Assembly: GCF_047675955.1 (NCBI RefSeq)
Contig: NC_132926.1
Span: 10,802,576 to 10,866,575, forward strand
Reading direction: 5' to 3'
DNA from: Chlorocebus sabaeus
Lineage: Eukaryota; Chordata; Mammalia; Primates; Cercopithecidae
DNA: 64,000 nt
Within the stretch, counting starts at the first letter, position 1. Every line of letters begins with the position of its first letter. The notes under the pieces were generated by a model that saw only the letters and a list, made by a program, of their open reading frames with translations, ran no database searches and was not told the DNA's origin. Position numbers and translations under genes: made by a program. Below, piece by piece: positions 54,561-64,000 of the stretch.

Positions 54561-55029
54561 GCATGGCTTCTGATGCTCCCCAACAGCTCCTCCAACTGTG
54601 GCATGAGTTTGTCAGTGTGTTTTGCAGAAGTTGTAGCTTTCTTTGGTCACTGGGCACAGAGCTAGACCTGGGCGAGGAGGAGACAAGAGGGGCCGAGGCC
54701 ACCAATATCCTTCCTGGCTCTCCTAGCCCCTCCTGCCCCCTCCTTCCCCCTCCACCCTGGCTCTCTCTCTCCCCCTCTCTCTCGTGTATAAAAATAAATG
54801 AAGTCAGGTTTCCCAGCCCTTCTCGTCTGGAGGGGGCGAGGGGAATGGGGCAAGCAGCCAACTGACACCCTCCTGACCTAAGCCATACATCAAGAAGGTT
54901 ACAAGGCTGCCAGGGACAGGTCTAACCTGTGGCCACTGAGATTTCAGGGTTGGACAGATCTTTGCTGGGGGTAGTTGGGTAGGTGGACTCCACAATCAGA
55001 AGAGGAGAAGACCAAATAGAATCTGTGGA
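54561..55029. other. Unique sequence, no gene seen
   Basis: Contains a pyrimidine-rich patch (54720-54785) and GTGTATAAAAATAAAT just after it, TATA-like but without other promoter context. Confidence 0.4.
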
Positions 55030-55185
55030 GGAAGAAAGGAACTGAGCGCTTACTGTGTCCCAGGCACTGTGCCAGGTACTTTGCACGTAGAAGCTCAATT
55101 GTGACCCAGTGAGGCAGTCGTGATAACCTCCATTTCATAGATAAGAAAACTGAGGCTCAGCGGGTGGAAGGGGTGGCGTCCAGAA
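55030..55185 (-). repeat. MIR SINE
   Basis: Antisense MIR: GAGCGCTTACTGTGTCCCAG, then CCATTTCATAGATAAGAAAA, then CTGAGGCTCAGCGGG. Confidence 0.9.
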
Positions 55186-56544
55186 CTGTGGGTTTGACTG
55201 CATACCCAGAAAGTGCCAGCAAGCAGAACATAGATCCCCTGGGTACTGGAAAGGGAAAGAAAGGGGGCAGAGGCAGAAGGCTGGAGAGGTTTGGGGTGCA
55301 TCTGAGGATGGGAGTAGGGCATGAATGAGGCACCAGGTGAGAGTGAACTGAACCTGCAGGGGCTCCTGGCCATATCTGTGGCCAGGTAAGCCTGGATGCA
55401 GGTAAACTGAGTCACTTCAGGAGAGTGACTTTCAGCTGTCCCCACGCCACCTCAGCCATGCCCCTTATCTCAGCATTAAATCATACCTCCTGAACCTAGC
55501 CCCACATTTTGTGCAAGCCCCATCCCCCCACCCCAGCAGACTGCTCCTTCAGGCCACTGTCCCACAGAGCCTCAGCGACTCCACTGGGTTTGCTCTGCAA
55601 CCCACATGCTCTCCCCGCAGGCTTGCGCTCTCACTCTTGCTCGCTTGTTCACTCACTGTGGACCATGCCTGGGCTGGGCTTTCACATGTCTGGCACCATG
55701 GCCCCTGCCCCTAGGTGCTCTTCATCTAGAGGGGGACATACCAGGGGGACATACCAGATGGGCAGGAGTCAGCAAGCTCCACGGAGAGGGGGCCAAGTCT
55801 GTCCAGAACATTCAGGGAAGACTGAACTGGGCTTCGGAGAGTGAGTAGGAGTTTGCCTGCCAGACTGAAAAGTAAGGGAAGGCTGTTCTAAGCCCCAGAA
55901 CTGCATGTGCATAGCAGAGATGCAGGCAGCCATCCTATTCATTGTCCTTCATTTGCCCCCAAGCCTCCCTCCACTCCTGTGATCCTGACCCACCGTCTTC
56001 TTTCTGTCACTTTCTAGCCCCCTTGCTGTTGCAGGACCTGAAGCCCCTGCCAAGGCACACCAGGGCCACAGGCCCCTCTTGCCTTGCCCACGATGTCCCC
56101 TGGTAAATATGCTCAGGAACACATGAGCGAACCATAAATTCAGCCTTCTGGGGATGGATTCTGCTGAATAAAAAGCACATTCAGTAGCGAGAATATTTGT
56201 TTTTGTTTTCCTTCTCCGAGTAAATGGAAACATGCACTGACCTCACTTTTCTCACAAGTACAGTAGCTTTCCTGAGCGGCCGTCAGGCCTGGGGTGCCAG
56301 GAAAAAAGTGGTGGAACATTCAGCATTGGGAACAAGGACCTCAGTGGCAGCTGTGGCCGGCCAGTGGAATACAGCTGTCAGGCCGCTGACATGAGTTTCC
56401 GAGGGGTGGGGAGGATCTGGCCTGGGCCTCCCAGGGGGCCCTGAGCATCACCAGGATGGGACTTTGAGACTGCTGTCTTCCCAATTCATTTTCTGACACT
56501 GCAGACAGAGGGTCGCAGGCAGACTGCAGGCTGGGAGGAGAGCC
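55186..56544. other. Unique sequence with a forkhead-motif patch
   Basis: Mostly unique. At 56040-56240, GGTAAATATGCTC (56102) and GAATATTTGTTTTTG (56191) are forkhead-like sites on opposite strands about 90 bp apart. A small direct repeat GGGGGACATACCAG occurs twice near 55732-55757. No gene recognised. Confidence 0.35.
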
Positions 56545-56700
56545 TACAGAAGGCCTTGGCTCAGACCTGCGTTTCCATCCTGGCTGCCATTTCCTGGCTC
56601 TGAGGCCCTGACTAGTCATTATACTTTTCTGAGCCTCAGTTTCCTCAACTTCATTCCAACCTCATGGGGTTGTGTAAGTTTTAAATATTTGAAAGTACCA
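56545..56700 (+). repeat. MIR SINE
   Basis: Sense MIR: TTTTCTGAGCCTCAGTTTCC, then TCAACTTCATTCC, then CTCATGGGGTTGTGTAAGTT. Confidence 0.88.
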
Positions 56701-56852
56701 AGAAAGACTAGTCCTCAGTCCCTTCCTGACCAGCCCCAACATATCCAATTTAAGCCCCACCTCCTCTGTAATACCATCCAGACCCAGTGATCTCTTCCAC
56801 CAGACTTTTTTCCTATGGCCTTGTGATGATGAGCACCTTTCTATGAGAGCAA

Positions 56853-57345
56853 GACATTCACCCACCCACCCATTCATCCACTCACCCACCCAACCACCTA
56901 CTGATCTACCCATCCATTCCCCTACCCATCCACCTATCCATCTACTCACTCACCCATTTATTACGCACTCATCCACCCATCCGTCCATCTACCCATCTTC
57001 CTCCTATCCATTCACCAACTCACCCATCCACCTATCCATCTACCCACTCACCCATTTGTCACCCACTTATCCACCTATCCATCTCACACTCATCCATCTA
57101 CCATCCACCTATCCATCCATCTACCCATTTACCCATCCATCCATCCATTCGTCCATCCATCCATCCATCCATCCATCCATCCATCCATCCATCTATCCAT
57201 CCTTCCATTAACCCATTTACTCACCTACCCATTCATCCACCCACTTATCCACCTTCCCATCCATCCACCTATCTACCCACCTATCCATCCATCCATCCAT
57301 CCACTCACCTATCTGTCTGTCTATTCACCCATTTACTTATTTACT
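56853..57345 (+). repeat. Long (CCAT)n-type array
   Basis: About 490 bases of CCATCCAT, CACCCACC, CTATCCA and related words, with the purest CCAT run near 57152-57191. Third CCAT array of the window, all with the same strand orientation. Confidence 0.96.
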
Positions 57346-57444
57346 CAGTGAACATTTTGAGCAGCTATGTGCTCTCCCACTGTTGGGAGGATGTGCTCTT
57401 CTGTCTGTGATCTGACGTTCATCAGTTTTAGACACAGTGCATAC

Positions 57445-57458
57445 TGCCCCCTAGAGAC
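57445..57458 (-). promoter_or_regulatory. Weak CTCF-like motif
   Basis: The minus strand reads TCTCTAGGGGGCAG, matching 12 of 14 consensus positions, about 100 bp after the CCAT array. Low specificity. Confidence 0.25.
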
Positions 57459-57519
57459 TATGGGATTGTCCTCAGTTTCCTCTACAGCCATGGATGGCAG
57501 AGAACATTCATTTGGTGGA

Positions 57520-57556
57520 AAAAACAAACAAACAAACAAACAAACAAAAAACAGAC
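57520..57556. repeat. (AAAC)n microsatellite
   Basis: About seven AAAC units with A-rich ends. Confidence 0.95.
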
Positions 57557-57564
57557 AAACTAGC

Positions 57565-57830
57565 TTAAGAAAATGGGAACTTAATGATTCATGTAACTGG
57601 AAAGCCCAGGTATAGATCTGGTTTCAGATGCAGCTTGATTCAGGCCTCAAGTACTGTTTCCAAGACCTCGTGTCTGCATCTCTCAGTTCTTCCCGCCTCC
57701 AAGTAGTAGCAATGCTGGCAGCCTCAGCCTCACATCCACCCAGGTTGCAGTCCAGCAAGAAAGATCAAAAGTCTTCTCCAGAAGCCCTACCTAGATCACA
57801 TAGGCTGAGAATTGGAAAGAGATAGAACCC
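57565..57830. repeat. Possible old MER-like repeat
   Basis: TTAATGATTCATGTAACTGG, then AAAGCCCAGGTATAGATCTG, then CAGCTTGATTCAGGCCTCAA, then GCATCTCTCAGTTCTTCC resembles a common medium-reiterated repeat whose name I cannot recall. Confidence 0.45.
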
Positions 57831-57879
57831 CAAGTTAAATGGGGAGGACGGATTAGAAGATGGGAAGGCAAGTGCCAAA

Positions 57880-58320
57880 TACCTGCTACACATCCTACAC
57901 GCAGGCACTGGGGATCCCCAGGTGAACGGGAAAGCTCTGCATGGCACCTAGAGGCTGAAATCCAAGGGGAGGCAGCAAACACATGAACCAATAAATGTAG
58001 AAATAAAACCACCTTGGATGGTTCGAATGATAATAACTGCTGGAGTGACAAACAGAGCAGTGTAGTTAGAGAAACTGGGGTGAAACTATTTTAAAGAAAT
58101 AGTCAGGGAACCTGACATTGAAGTCAGTTCTGAATAATAAGTCATCTGGGCCAAGAACTGAAACAGAAACATTTCTGGCAGAAGGAACGGCAGGTGCAAA
58201 GGCCCTGTGGTGGGAATGTGTAGTGCAAGTTCCAGGGACAGAAGAAGGCCGGGGGGCACAGCAGGGAGCACAACTCAAGAAGAAGGTGAAGAGGTTGGAA
58301 GGGCTAGATCAGAGAGGCTC
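57880..58320 (+). repeat. Ancient L2-like repeat
   Basis: GGGGAGGCAGCAAACACATG, then AGAAGGAACGGCAGGTGCAA, then AGGCCCTGTGGTGGGAATGT, then CCAGGGACAGAAGAAGGCC keep the family order (compare 42151-42425). Confidence 0.65.
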
Positions 58321-58324
58321 TTGC

Positions 58325-58625
58325 ATACATTGGTGTACCCACCACCCCGATCAAAGTGGAGAACATTCCCAAGCCCCTAGAAGCCTCCTTCTGCCCCTTC
58401 CTACTCAACCCTCCCTCCCACAAGAGGTAACCTCTATTCTGACTTTCGTCATCATAGATTAATTTTGTCTGGTTTTGAACTGTAAGTAAATGGAATCCAA
58501 CAGTGTATGTTCTTTTGTGTTGCTCACCACTATGTGTACTTGACTCTCATGTTTCTGCACATGGCAACGATTCTTCCTTTTTTACTATTGCATAGTATTC
58601 CATTTTTTCCACTCTCCCTATGCTG
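58325..58625 (-). mobile_element. L1M LINE fragment, antisense
   Basis: CACCACCCCGATCAAAGTGG, then AGAACATTCCCAAGCCCC, then GTAAGTAAATGGAATCCAAC, then TTGCATAGTATTCCATTTTT is the reverse complement of the ORF2 3' region of an old L1. Confidence 0.75.
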
Positions 58626-59579
58626 GGAGGTGGGCAGTTTTTTGGTAGGATTATCCTCAGTTTCTTCTTCAACCAGCATCAGGCTTGGCACAGGACGGAG
58701 CAAGCCCCATTTTGGGGGTTGAGCTGAAAATTCACCTGGGATAGGACAAGACAGGCCACCTAGACTAGAAGCTGCTAGATGCCCTCTCCTCTGGGCCTGA
58801 CAGCTCCTAGGCCCTGGCCGCCCCTCTCACCCACCTCCCTAACAACAAAGTTCAGGTGCTTGCACTTGGCCGGGCAGAAGTTCTAGTAAATGCCAAGTCC
58901 CAGAGTCCCTGGTGGCCAGTGTGAGGGACGTCGCGGGAAATGAGAGGAGCTGCGGCTAGCCGCCAGGCGGTGACTCTACCACCAAAGAATGTGCTCTTGG
59001 CCAGGGTCTCCTTCCTCTCTCTTCTTGGCTCCTTCAGGCGGCCAGGAGTTGGCAGGCCCGGGTGCAGATAACGCTGAGAGCCCCAGGCCCTCTTCTGTCA
59101 TCGCCTCCCCAACGTGAAACTCAAGATCTTGTTTATTTATGAGGAAATTCTGTTCTGCTGCTCGACAAATGGTGTATGGGGGCCAGGGCACATGGAGCGT
59201 GGAGCCGGCCCAGCCAGGCCCCAGCATGCTGCGCCTCTCTGCTGATGCAAGCTCAGAAGGAGAGCTGGCAGCGACTGAAGGGCCGGCCCAGCACTCCCTG
59301 GATGCCTCCCCCATCCCTGGATGGGGCCAGGGGGTGGGGGATGAGGGGTCCTTCCTTCTCTCAAGCAGCCAGAAACCCCTTGCCTTCCCTGAGAGACCAC
59401 AGGCAGTAACAGCCCGGTGGTTCATCTGATGAAACTGCTGCAAGGCCAGCGCCAACCCTTCTCTGGGATTTACTTCTCTTCCTACCTTCCTGAGAAGGAG
59501 GAATGAGATGCTGTATGTCAGTAACCAAGGGATGAGAGAGAGAAAATAAAATCTGCCAATTTATCTTATGCTAATACAA
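58626..59579. other. Unique sequence, no gene assigned
   Basis: GC-rich unique DNA. At 59090-59170 CAAGATCTTGTTTATTTATG and GAGGAAATTCTG lie in an AT-rich island. Overlapping frames of 90-160 codons on both strands (58976-59455) look compositional. Confidence 0.35.
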
Positions 59580-59815
59580 ACCCACTACATGCCAGGTTTA
59601 CCCCTGGAATGTAGTGCATTTACATTAGTATAAAATAAATCAATTCAATTGATTTACCAACATTCAATTCAACTTGCCAACGATGCTACCAGGTAGATAG
59701 GAGTGTCCTCACTTTTGATGAGGGGCTAAAGTTCAGAGTGATGAGATGACTCATCCAGGAACATAGAACTGCTAAGCATAAAAGATGTGACTCGAACCAG
59801 AGTGGGCCCACTCCA
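59580..59815 (-). repeat. MIR SINE
   Basis: Antisense MIR, diverged: CCCACTACATGCCAGGTTTA, then GAGATGACTCATCCAGGAAC, then GATGTGACTCGAACCAGAGT. Confidence 0.75.
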
Positions 59816-60474
59816 TGTCTGCCATCTGGATGGGGTCGACTTGAGTGATCACTCAGAAACAGCCAGGGTCCAGCTGCAGCAAACCATAGATGAAATTGTT
59901 TTATGTCTTACTCTAAATCTCACTCCATCATGCCTCCCTGCCTCTCAGAGTGACATGTCCTTTCATAAGACATTCAACGGAGTCCCAAGTTGCAATGCAA
60001 CATCCACTTCTGGATGAAGATTACCTGCTGCATTCCGTTCCCATTTCAGATTAATCTGATTGAAAGACATGGCACTGGCTGAGCCCTCTTGTCCAAACAA
60101 GGGTCGTTTGCTGAGCCCAAACCTTCTGGTAACGTTTCATTACCAGAAAAGTGCTTGGGTGGAACTGGTGACTATTGAGTTGTGGTGCAAGCATGTGCTT
60201 GTGAAAGTTGCCCTTTCATCTGTGCTGCCAGAGCCATAGACCCTAAACAATGGGGAAACACTTTAAAATGACAGAAGACCAAATATGTCAGCTATGAAGT
60301 AAGTATAAATGGGTTAAATGCTTTTATTAAAAGTCAAAGACTTTAGCTTCAAAACAACAAACAAGTCATTCTTTTTTTTTCTCTACATGTTCAAATTATA
60401 CCCACACTGAGTCCCAAATCTTCAAGGACTTACCTCTGCCCTTCCCAGGCTACACGGACTCTTACATCGCTGAT
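59816..60474. other. Unique sequence, no gene seen
   Basis: No repeat or supported exon recognised. Confidence 0.4.
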
Positions 60475-61050
60475 TTCCCCAATGCTTGCTTGCTTTACTT
60501 TTATTATAAAATATTTCAAACATACTTAAAAGTAAATAGTGTGACATCCATTGATCTGCCACTGAGATTTAATCAACACTGATATTTATCATCCTTTGTT
60601 TCAGTTTTTATAGGGGTAAAAAGGTAAATCACTTGAAGATGATTGTGTATACTTTCCACACAGATTTAATAACTTTTCTACGTATGGATATAATCACAAA
60701 CTCTATGTGTAATCATTTTGTGTTTTTAGAACTTATCTAATAATACTATATTACAGATATGGTATATCCTTCTGCAACTTGCTTTTTTGAGAATTAGATA
60801 TATTGAGACACATCGATGTATTACATTGATGTGACTTGCCAAACAATGCTCACTGTATACATAAATTACAGATTGTTTGTCCATTTACACATTGATGGAC
60901 AACCATTTCTATTTTTTTGCTATCACAAACAGTGCTTTGACGAATGTCTTCATCATAATCCCTTACAAACTCAAGCTAGTATTTCTCTGTAATTCTCTGG
61001 AAATGGAATTTCTTAGTTGGGCTGGTTTTAACACATCTGATGCCTATAAT
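60475..61050 (-). mobile_element. L1M-like LINE fragment, antisense
   Basis: TATAAAATATTTCAAACATA, then TTTGTCCATTTACACATTGA, then TGGACAACCATTTCTATTTT, then TTCTCTGGAAATGGAATTTC corresponds to the reverse complement of old L1 3' sequence. Heavily decayed. Confidence 0.65.
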
Positions 61051-61355
61051 CTACTCTTCACTTTCTTCTCTATGGATGCAGTTAAAGTGGGCGTCATAAG
61101 CAGGATTTGAGTTGAGTCTTGGAACAAGAGAAGTCACAATGTTAGAAAGAAAAGTGAGCAGGATTCCAGGAAGAGGGAGTCACCAAGAGTAAGGGTCACA
61201 TGGCAATAGGCCCTGTCATGCCCTCTACTGTTAGTTAATCCTGTGGGCTGGAGTGTATGGGCATCTGTCATTGCAGCTGAGGATATCACATCCTTGGGTT
61301 TGTTCAGTTGGCATTACACTCATTCTTGTACCCCTCCCATTTCAGAGGTGAAAGC
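61051..61355. other. Unique sequence, no gene seen
   Basis: Faint old-repeat words only. Confidence 0.35.
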
Positions 61356-61545
61356 CAGTGGTTTCCAATCCCGGCTGTGCATCAGAATCACCTGGGGGTA
61401 GGGGTAGGGCTTAAAAAATATACAGAATTCTGAGCCCACACCCAGAGATCCAGGCTCAAGGGCCTGAGACAGGCCTGGAAATCTGTACTTTTTAAAAACC
61501 TCCCCAGGGATTCTGATGCTTCCAGTCTGCAACCCTGGCTTTGGG
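61356..61545 (-). mobile_element. MER5A-like hAT MITE
   Basis: CAGTGGTTTCCAATCCCGGC, then TGTGCATCAGAATCACCTGG at the left, TACAGAATTCTGAGCCCACA in the middle and GGGATTCTGATGCTTCCAGT at the right, in reverse MER5A order. Confidence 0.88.
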
Positions 61546-61924
61546 GGAGGCATTTATCTAAACTGCCAAGATGACCATTGGTAAAGCTGGCATTGCCAAG
61601 GACGTGACCTCTGGTTATGTGCTTGGAACTGGAACTGACTTTCCCCAATTATCCCACTGCCCATCACTGTGCACTTGTGAGCAATAGTTTGTGGTCGTGG
61701 ACTTCTCTGAGATGTCTCCACAAATCCTGCCGGTGCTCCTTGTATGAGGTCTTGTTTCCTGTATTGAAGAAACATGGCAGAGCCAGGGAGGGACCCGATT
61801 GTGTCTCCCTGCTGAAATGAGGCAGAACCTTGCCTTGCCCTTCTTACTGTCTCCAACAGATGCCTGGCTGGGTCACGGGAGAGCCGAAGACTGTACCATT
61901 GCCCATGAAAGAGCGGTAAAATGA
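61546..61924. other. Unique sequence, no gene seen
   Basis: No repeat or supported exon recognised. Confidence 0.4.
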
Positions 61925-62085
61925 TACAGTGCAAACAGCACCTTCGATAAGGAGGAAACTGTTATGCTCCCCATTTCACAGCCAAGGAAACTGAGGCACA
62001 GCTAGTAAGTGGTGGAGCTGGAATTTCACAGGGTGAACTGGCATCAGTACCCATGATGAGAACCATTCTGCTGGACCCTGCCATC
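61925..62085 (-). repeat. MIR SINE
   Basis: Antisense MIR: CCCATTTCACAGCCAAGGAA, then ACTGAGGCACAGCTAGTAAG, then TGGTGGAGCTGGAATTT. Confidence 0.92.
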
Positions 62086-62249
62086 TCCTCACTCTAGAAG
62101 GAGAAGTCTCCCCAGGGCACTATCTCAAAACGTACCCATGCCTGATCCCTCCTGTCGTAGGGTAATGTGGAGGTCTCCAGTCTATATGACACCTTCTCTT
62201 ATCTCAGTCCCTGCATCTAACATACACTGCAGATGTTCATGTGTGAGTA

Positions 62250-62500
62250 ATAACACTAATATCAACCACAACTGCATTGCCTGAGTCCTTACCTTGACTA
62301 TGTGCCAAGCCCGTTAAGAGACGGTTTATATGGGTTATCACATGCAGCACTGACCATCACCACCCGCCAAGCACACACTGCAAGGGGCATCCTAACAGGC
62401 CCCCTGTGAGAGGTGAGGTCACTTGGCCTAGGGTCACTTGGCCACTCAGCTGAACTTGAAGAGCCTCTCACTCAGGATCTTGTTCTTTCCACACTTCTTG
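62250..62500 (-). repeat. MIR SINE
   Basis: Antisense MIR, diverged: GACTATGTGCCAAGCCCGTT, then GAGGTGAGGTCACTTGGCCT, then ATCTTGTTCTTTCCACAC. Confidence 0.75.
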
Positions 62501-62679
62501 CGGCATCTAGCTCCTTCCTCAGAGTGAGGTCAATGCATCGCAGTAGCAATAAAAATTCAGCAACAATACAGCTCCTCCCTTGAGAGAAAGGAGCCCTTCC
62601 CCAGAACTGGAATGATTACCAGTTCTCTGGACCTTCCTTCCAAGAGCAGAAGGAGCCAGAATGTCTTGACTATGGCTTT

Positions 62680-62933
62680 TTTTTTTTTTTTTTGAGACGA
62701 ATTTTCACTCTTGTTGCCCAGGTTGGAGTGCAATGGCACGATCTCAGCTCACCGCAACCTCCACCTCCCAGGTTCAAGCAACTCTCCTGCCTCAGCCTCC
62801 CCGGTAACTAAGATTACAGGAATGCACCACCACACCCGGATAATTTTTGTGTTTTTAGTAGAGAAGGGGTTTCACCATGTGATCTGCCCACCTTGGCCTC
62901 CCAAAGTGCTGGGATTGAGCCATGGTGCCCAGC
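62680..62933 (-). mobile_element. Alu SINE with internal deletion
   Basis: Antisense Alu with a near-perfect target duplication CTTGACTATGGCTTT (62665-62679) and CTTGACTGTGGCTTT (62934-62948). About 35 bp are missing after TTTCACCATG, where the text jumps to TGATCTGCCCACC. Confidence 0.95.
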
Positions 62934-62949
62934 CTTGACTGTGGCTTTA

Positions 62950-63175
62950 ACCATCTTGTCCAACTCTGAGCTGGTAACTGCAGTGCTTCCTGCCTGCCCA
63001 GTGCCCACTGCCCACCCCAGGCACATCCACCCCCTGGTCTCTTCCCCAATACCAGAGCTATCTCTTTCATGTGCGAATCTGCTGTTGTCTCCCCTCCTCA
63101 GAAAACTTCAGAGGCTCCTTAGCACCCTTTCCCTCCCTGGGTAAGACAGCTGAATGTGCCAGCTCTCAGTACACC
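62950..63175 (+). repeat. L2-like LINE fragment
   Basis: GAATCTGCTGTTGTCTCCCC, then TCCTCAGAAAACTTCAGAGG, then CTCCTTAGCACCC resembles the L2 3' text at 5430 and 9530. Weak. Confidence 0.45.
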
Positions 63176-63299
63176 CTAACTTGCTAAGACATCCATGCAG
63201 TGGATGCCTCACACATTCCTTCATAAATTGAGTGAGCTTGCCTGGGAGCTGGGGATAAAGAGGTCAATAAAACTAGGAATAGCTAATATCAGGCACAAG

Positions 63300-63714
63300 A
63301 TAGCCACTCCCTAACACTGTTGTCACTGGCCAGTGGGGCTGTTGAGCACTTGAAATGTAGCTAGCACTGCTAAGAAACTGTACTTTTAATGTTAAAAATT
63401 AATTTAAATGTAATAGCTGGGCTGGGCACAATGGTTCACACCTGTAATCCCAGCAGTTTGGAAGGATTGGGAGGTCAAGTGGATCACCTGAGGTCAGGAG
63501 TTCAAGACCAGGCTGGCCAACATGGTGAAACCCCATCTCTACTAAAAATACAAAAATTAGCTGGATGTGGTGGCGGGTGCCTGTAGTCCCAGCTAATCTG
63601 GAGGCTGAAGCAGGAGAATCACCTGAACCCGGGAGGCAGAGGTTGCAGTGAGCAGAGATTGCACCACTGCATGCCAGCCTGGGAGACAGAGGGAGACTCC
63701 ATCTCAAAAAATAA

Positions 63715-63745
<31 letters not shown>

Positions 63746-63820
63746 ATATGTGTAACAGCTGATAATTTCATTACTGAAAAATTTTACATAAGTTTAGGGG
63801 TAACTTAGGTATGTGAAACT
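63300..63820. mobile_element. AT-rich hAT-type MER repeat split by an Alu
   Basis: GTTGAGCACTTGAAATGTAG, then CTAGCACTGCTAAGAAACTG, then TACTTTTAATGTTAAAAATT match, in reverse, the repeat at 19275-19555. It resumes after the Alu at 63762. Confidence 0.6.
63420..63747 (+). mobile_element. Alu SINE with (AATA)n tail
   Basis: Sense full-length Alu. The tail is an (AATA)n run at about 63706-63747. ATGTAATAGCTG before it and ATGTGTAACAGCTG after it are an altered target duplication. Confidence 0.95.
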
Positions 63821-63823
63821 ACT

Positions 63824-64000
63824 TTTCTTTTTCTTTTTTTTTTTTTTTTTTTTTGAGACAGAGTCTCACTCTGTCACCCAGGCTGGAGTGCAGTGGCATG
63901 ATCTCAGCTCACTGCAAGCTCCGCCTCCCGGGTTCAGGCCATTCTCCTGCCTCAGCCTCCCGAGTAGCTGGGACTACAGGCGCCTGCCACCTCGCCTGGC
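63824..64000 (-). mobile_element. Alu SINE cut by the window end
   Basis: Antisense young-looking Alu: a long poly(T), then GAGACAGAGTCTCACTCTGT, then GCAAGCTCCGCCTCCCGGGT. CCACCTCGCC near the end is, as I recall, typical of Old World monkey AluY. Confidence 0.94.

Noticed and set aside
54780..54800. GTGTATAAAAATAAAT as a TATA-box promoter.
   Set aside because: A single AT-rich word after a CT-rich patch, with no initiator, CpG context or downstream exon.
1..64000. Search for CRISPR arrays, operons, phage genes, tRNA or rRNA.
   Set aside because: This is primate nuclear DNA. The regular short repeats are eukaryotic microsatellites and minisatellites without unique spacers, and no RNA gene was recognised.

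Overview
This is primate nuclear DNA with no gene that I can assign. I recognise at least 17 Alu copies, many MIR and L2 relics, decayed L1M LINEs, hAT, mariner and Tigger DNA transposons, LTR-like fragments and many microsatellites. The young Alu at 16112-16410 carries GTGGCCGGATCTCAGCT and CCGCCCGTCTCGGCC, and the Alu cut by the right edge carries CCACCTCGCC. As I recall them, these variants belong to AluY lineages of Old World monkeys, so the source is more likely a macaque- or baboon-like monkey than a human.

Layout. 1-15.3 kb: two Alus at the left edge, then about 13.5 kb without any Alu, filled by MIR, L2, hAT and LTR-like relics and unique DNA. This includes a perfect DR1 nuclear-receptor motif (8725-8737) and an AT-rich, motif-dense block (12.25-12.76 kb). 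15.3-31.4 kb: scattered Alus, an L1M 3' end, and a cluster of CCAT and CA microsatellites (28.5-30.6 kb). 31.4-42.4 kb: a 27-bp minisatellite (31.5 kb), GC-richer unique DNA, CTCF-like motifs, an exon-like open stretch on the minus strand (40178-40352), and a 464-nt uninterrupted purine run that appears to be the overgrown tail of an Alu. 42.4-49.2 kb: AT-rich, two decayed L1M copies in series, the second carrying two nested Alus. 49.2-54.1 kb: a Tigger2/MER28-like element, an L2 end, and a degenerate Hsmar2-type mariner interrupted by an Alu arm. 54.1-64 kb: mostly unique and old-repeat DNA with a long CCAT array, antisense L1M fragments, and Alus at the right edge.

No gene set works together here. 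The open frames in the window are mostly inside repeats, or are chance frames in GC-rich or purine-rich DNA. No CpG island, tRNA, rRNA, CRISPR array or prokaryotic feature was seen. The best leads are a few exon-like or enhancer-like unique blocks; cross-species conservation and RNA data would decide them. I found no convincing new biological system. Boundaries of old repeats are estimates to about 10-30 bases, and family names are from memory of consensus sequences.
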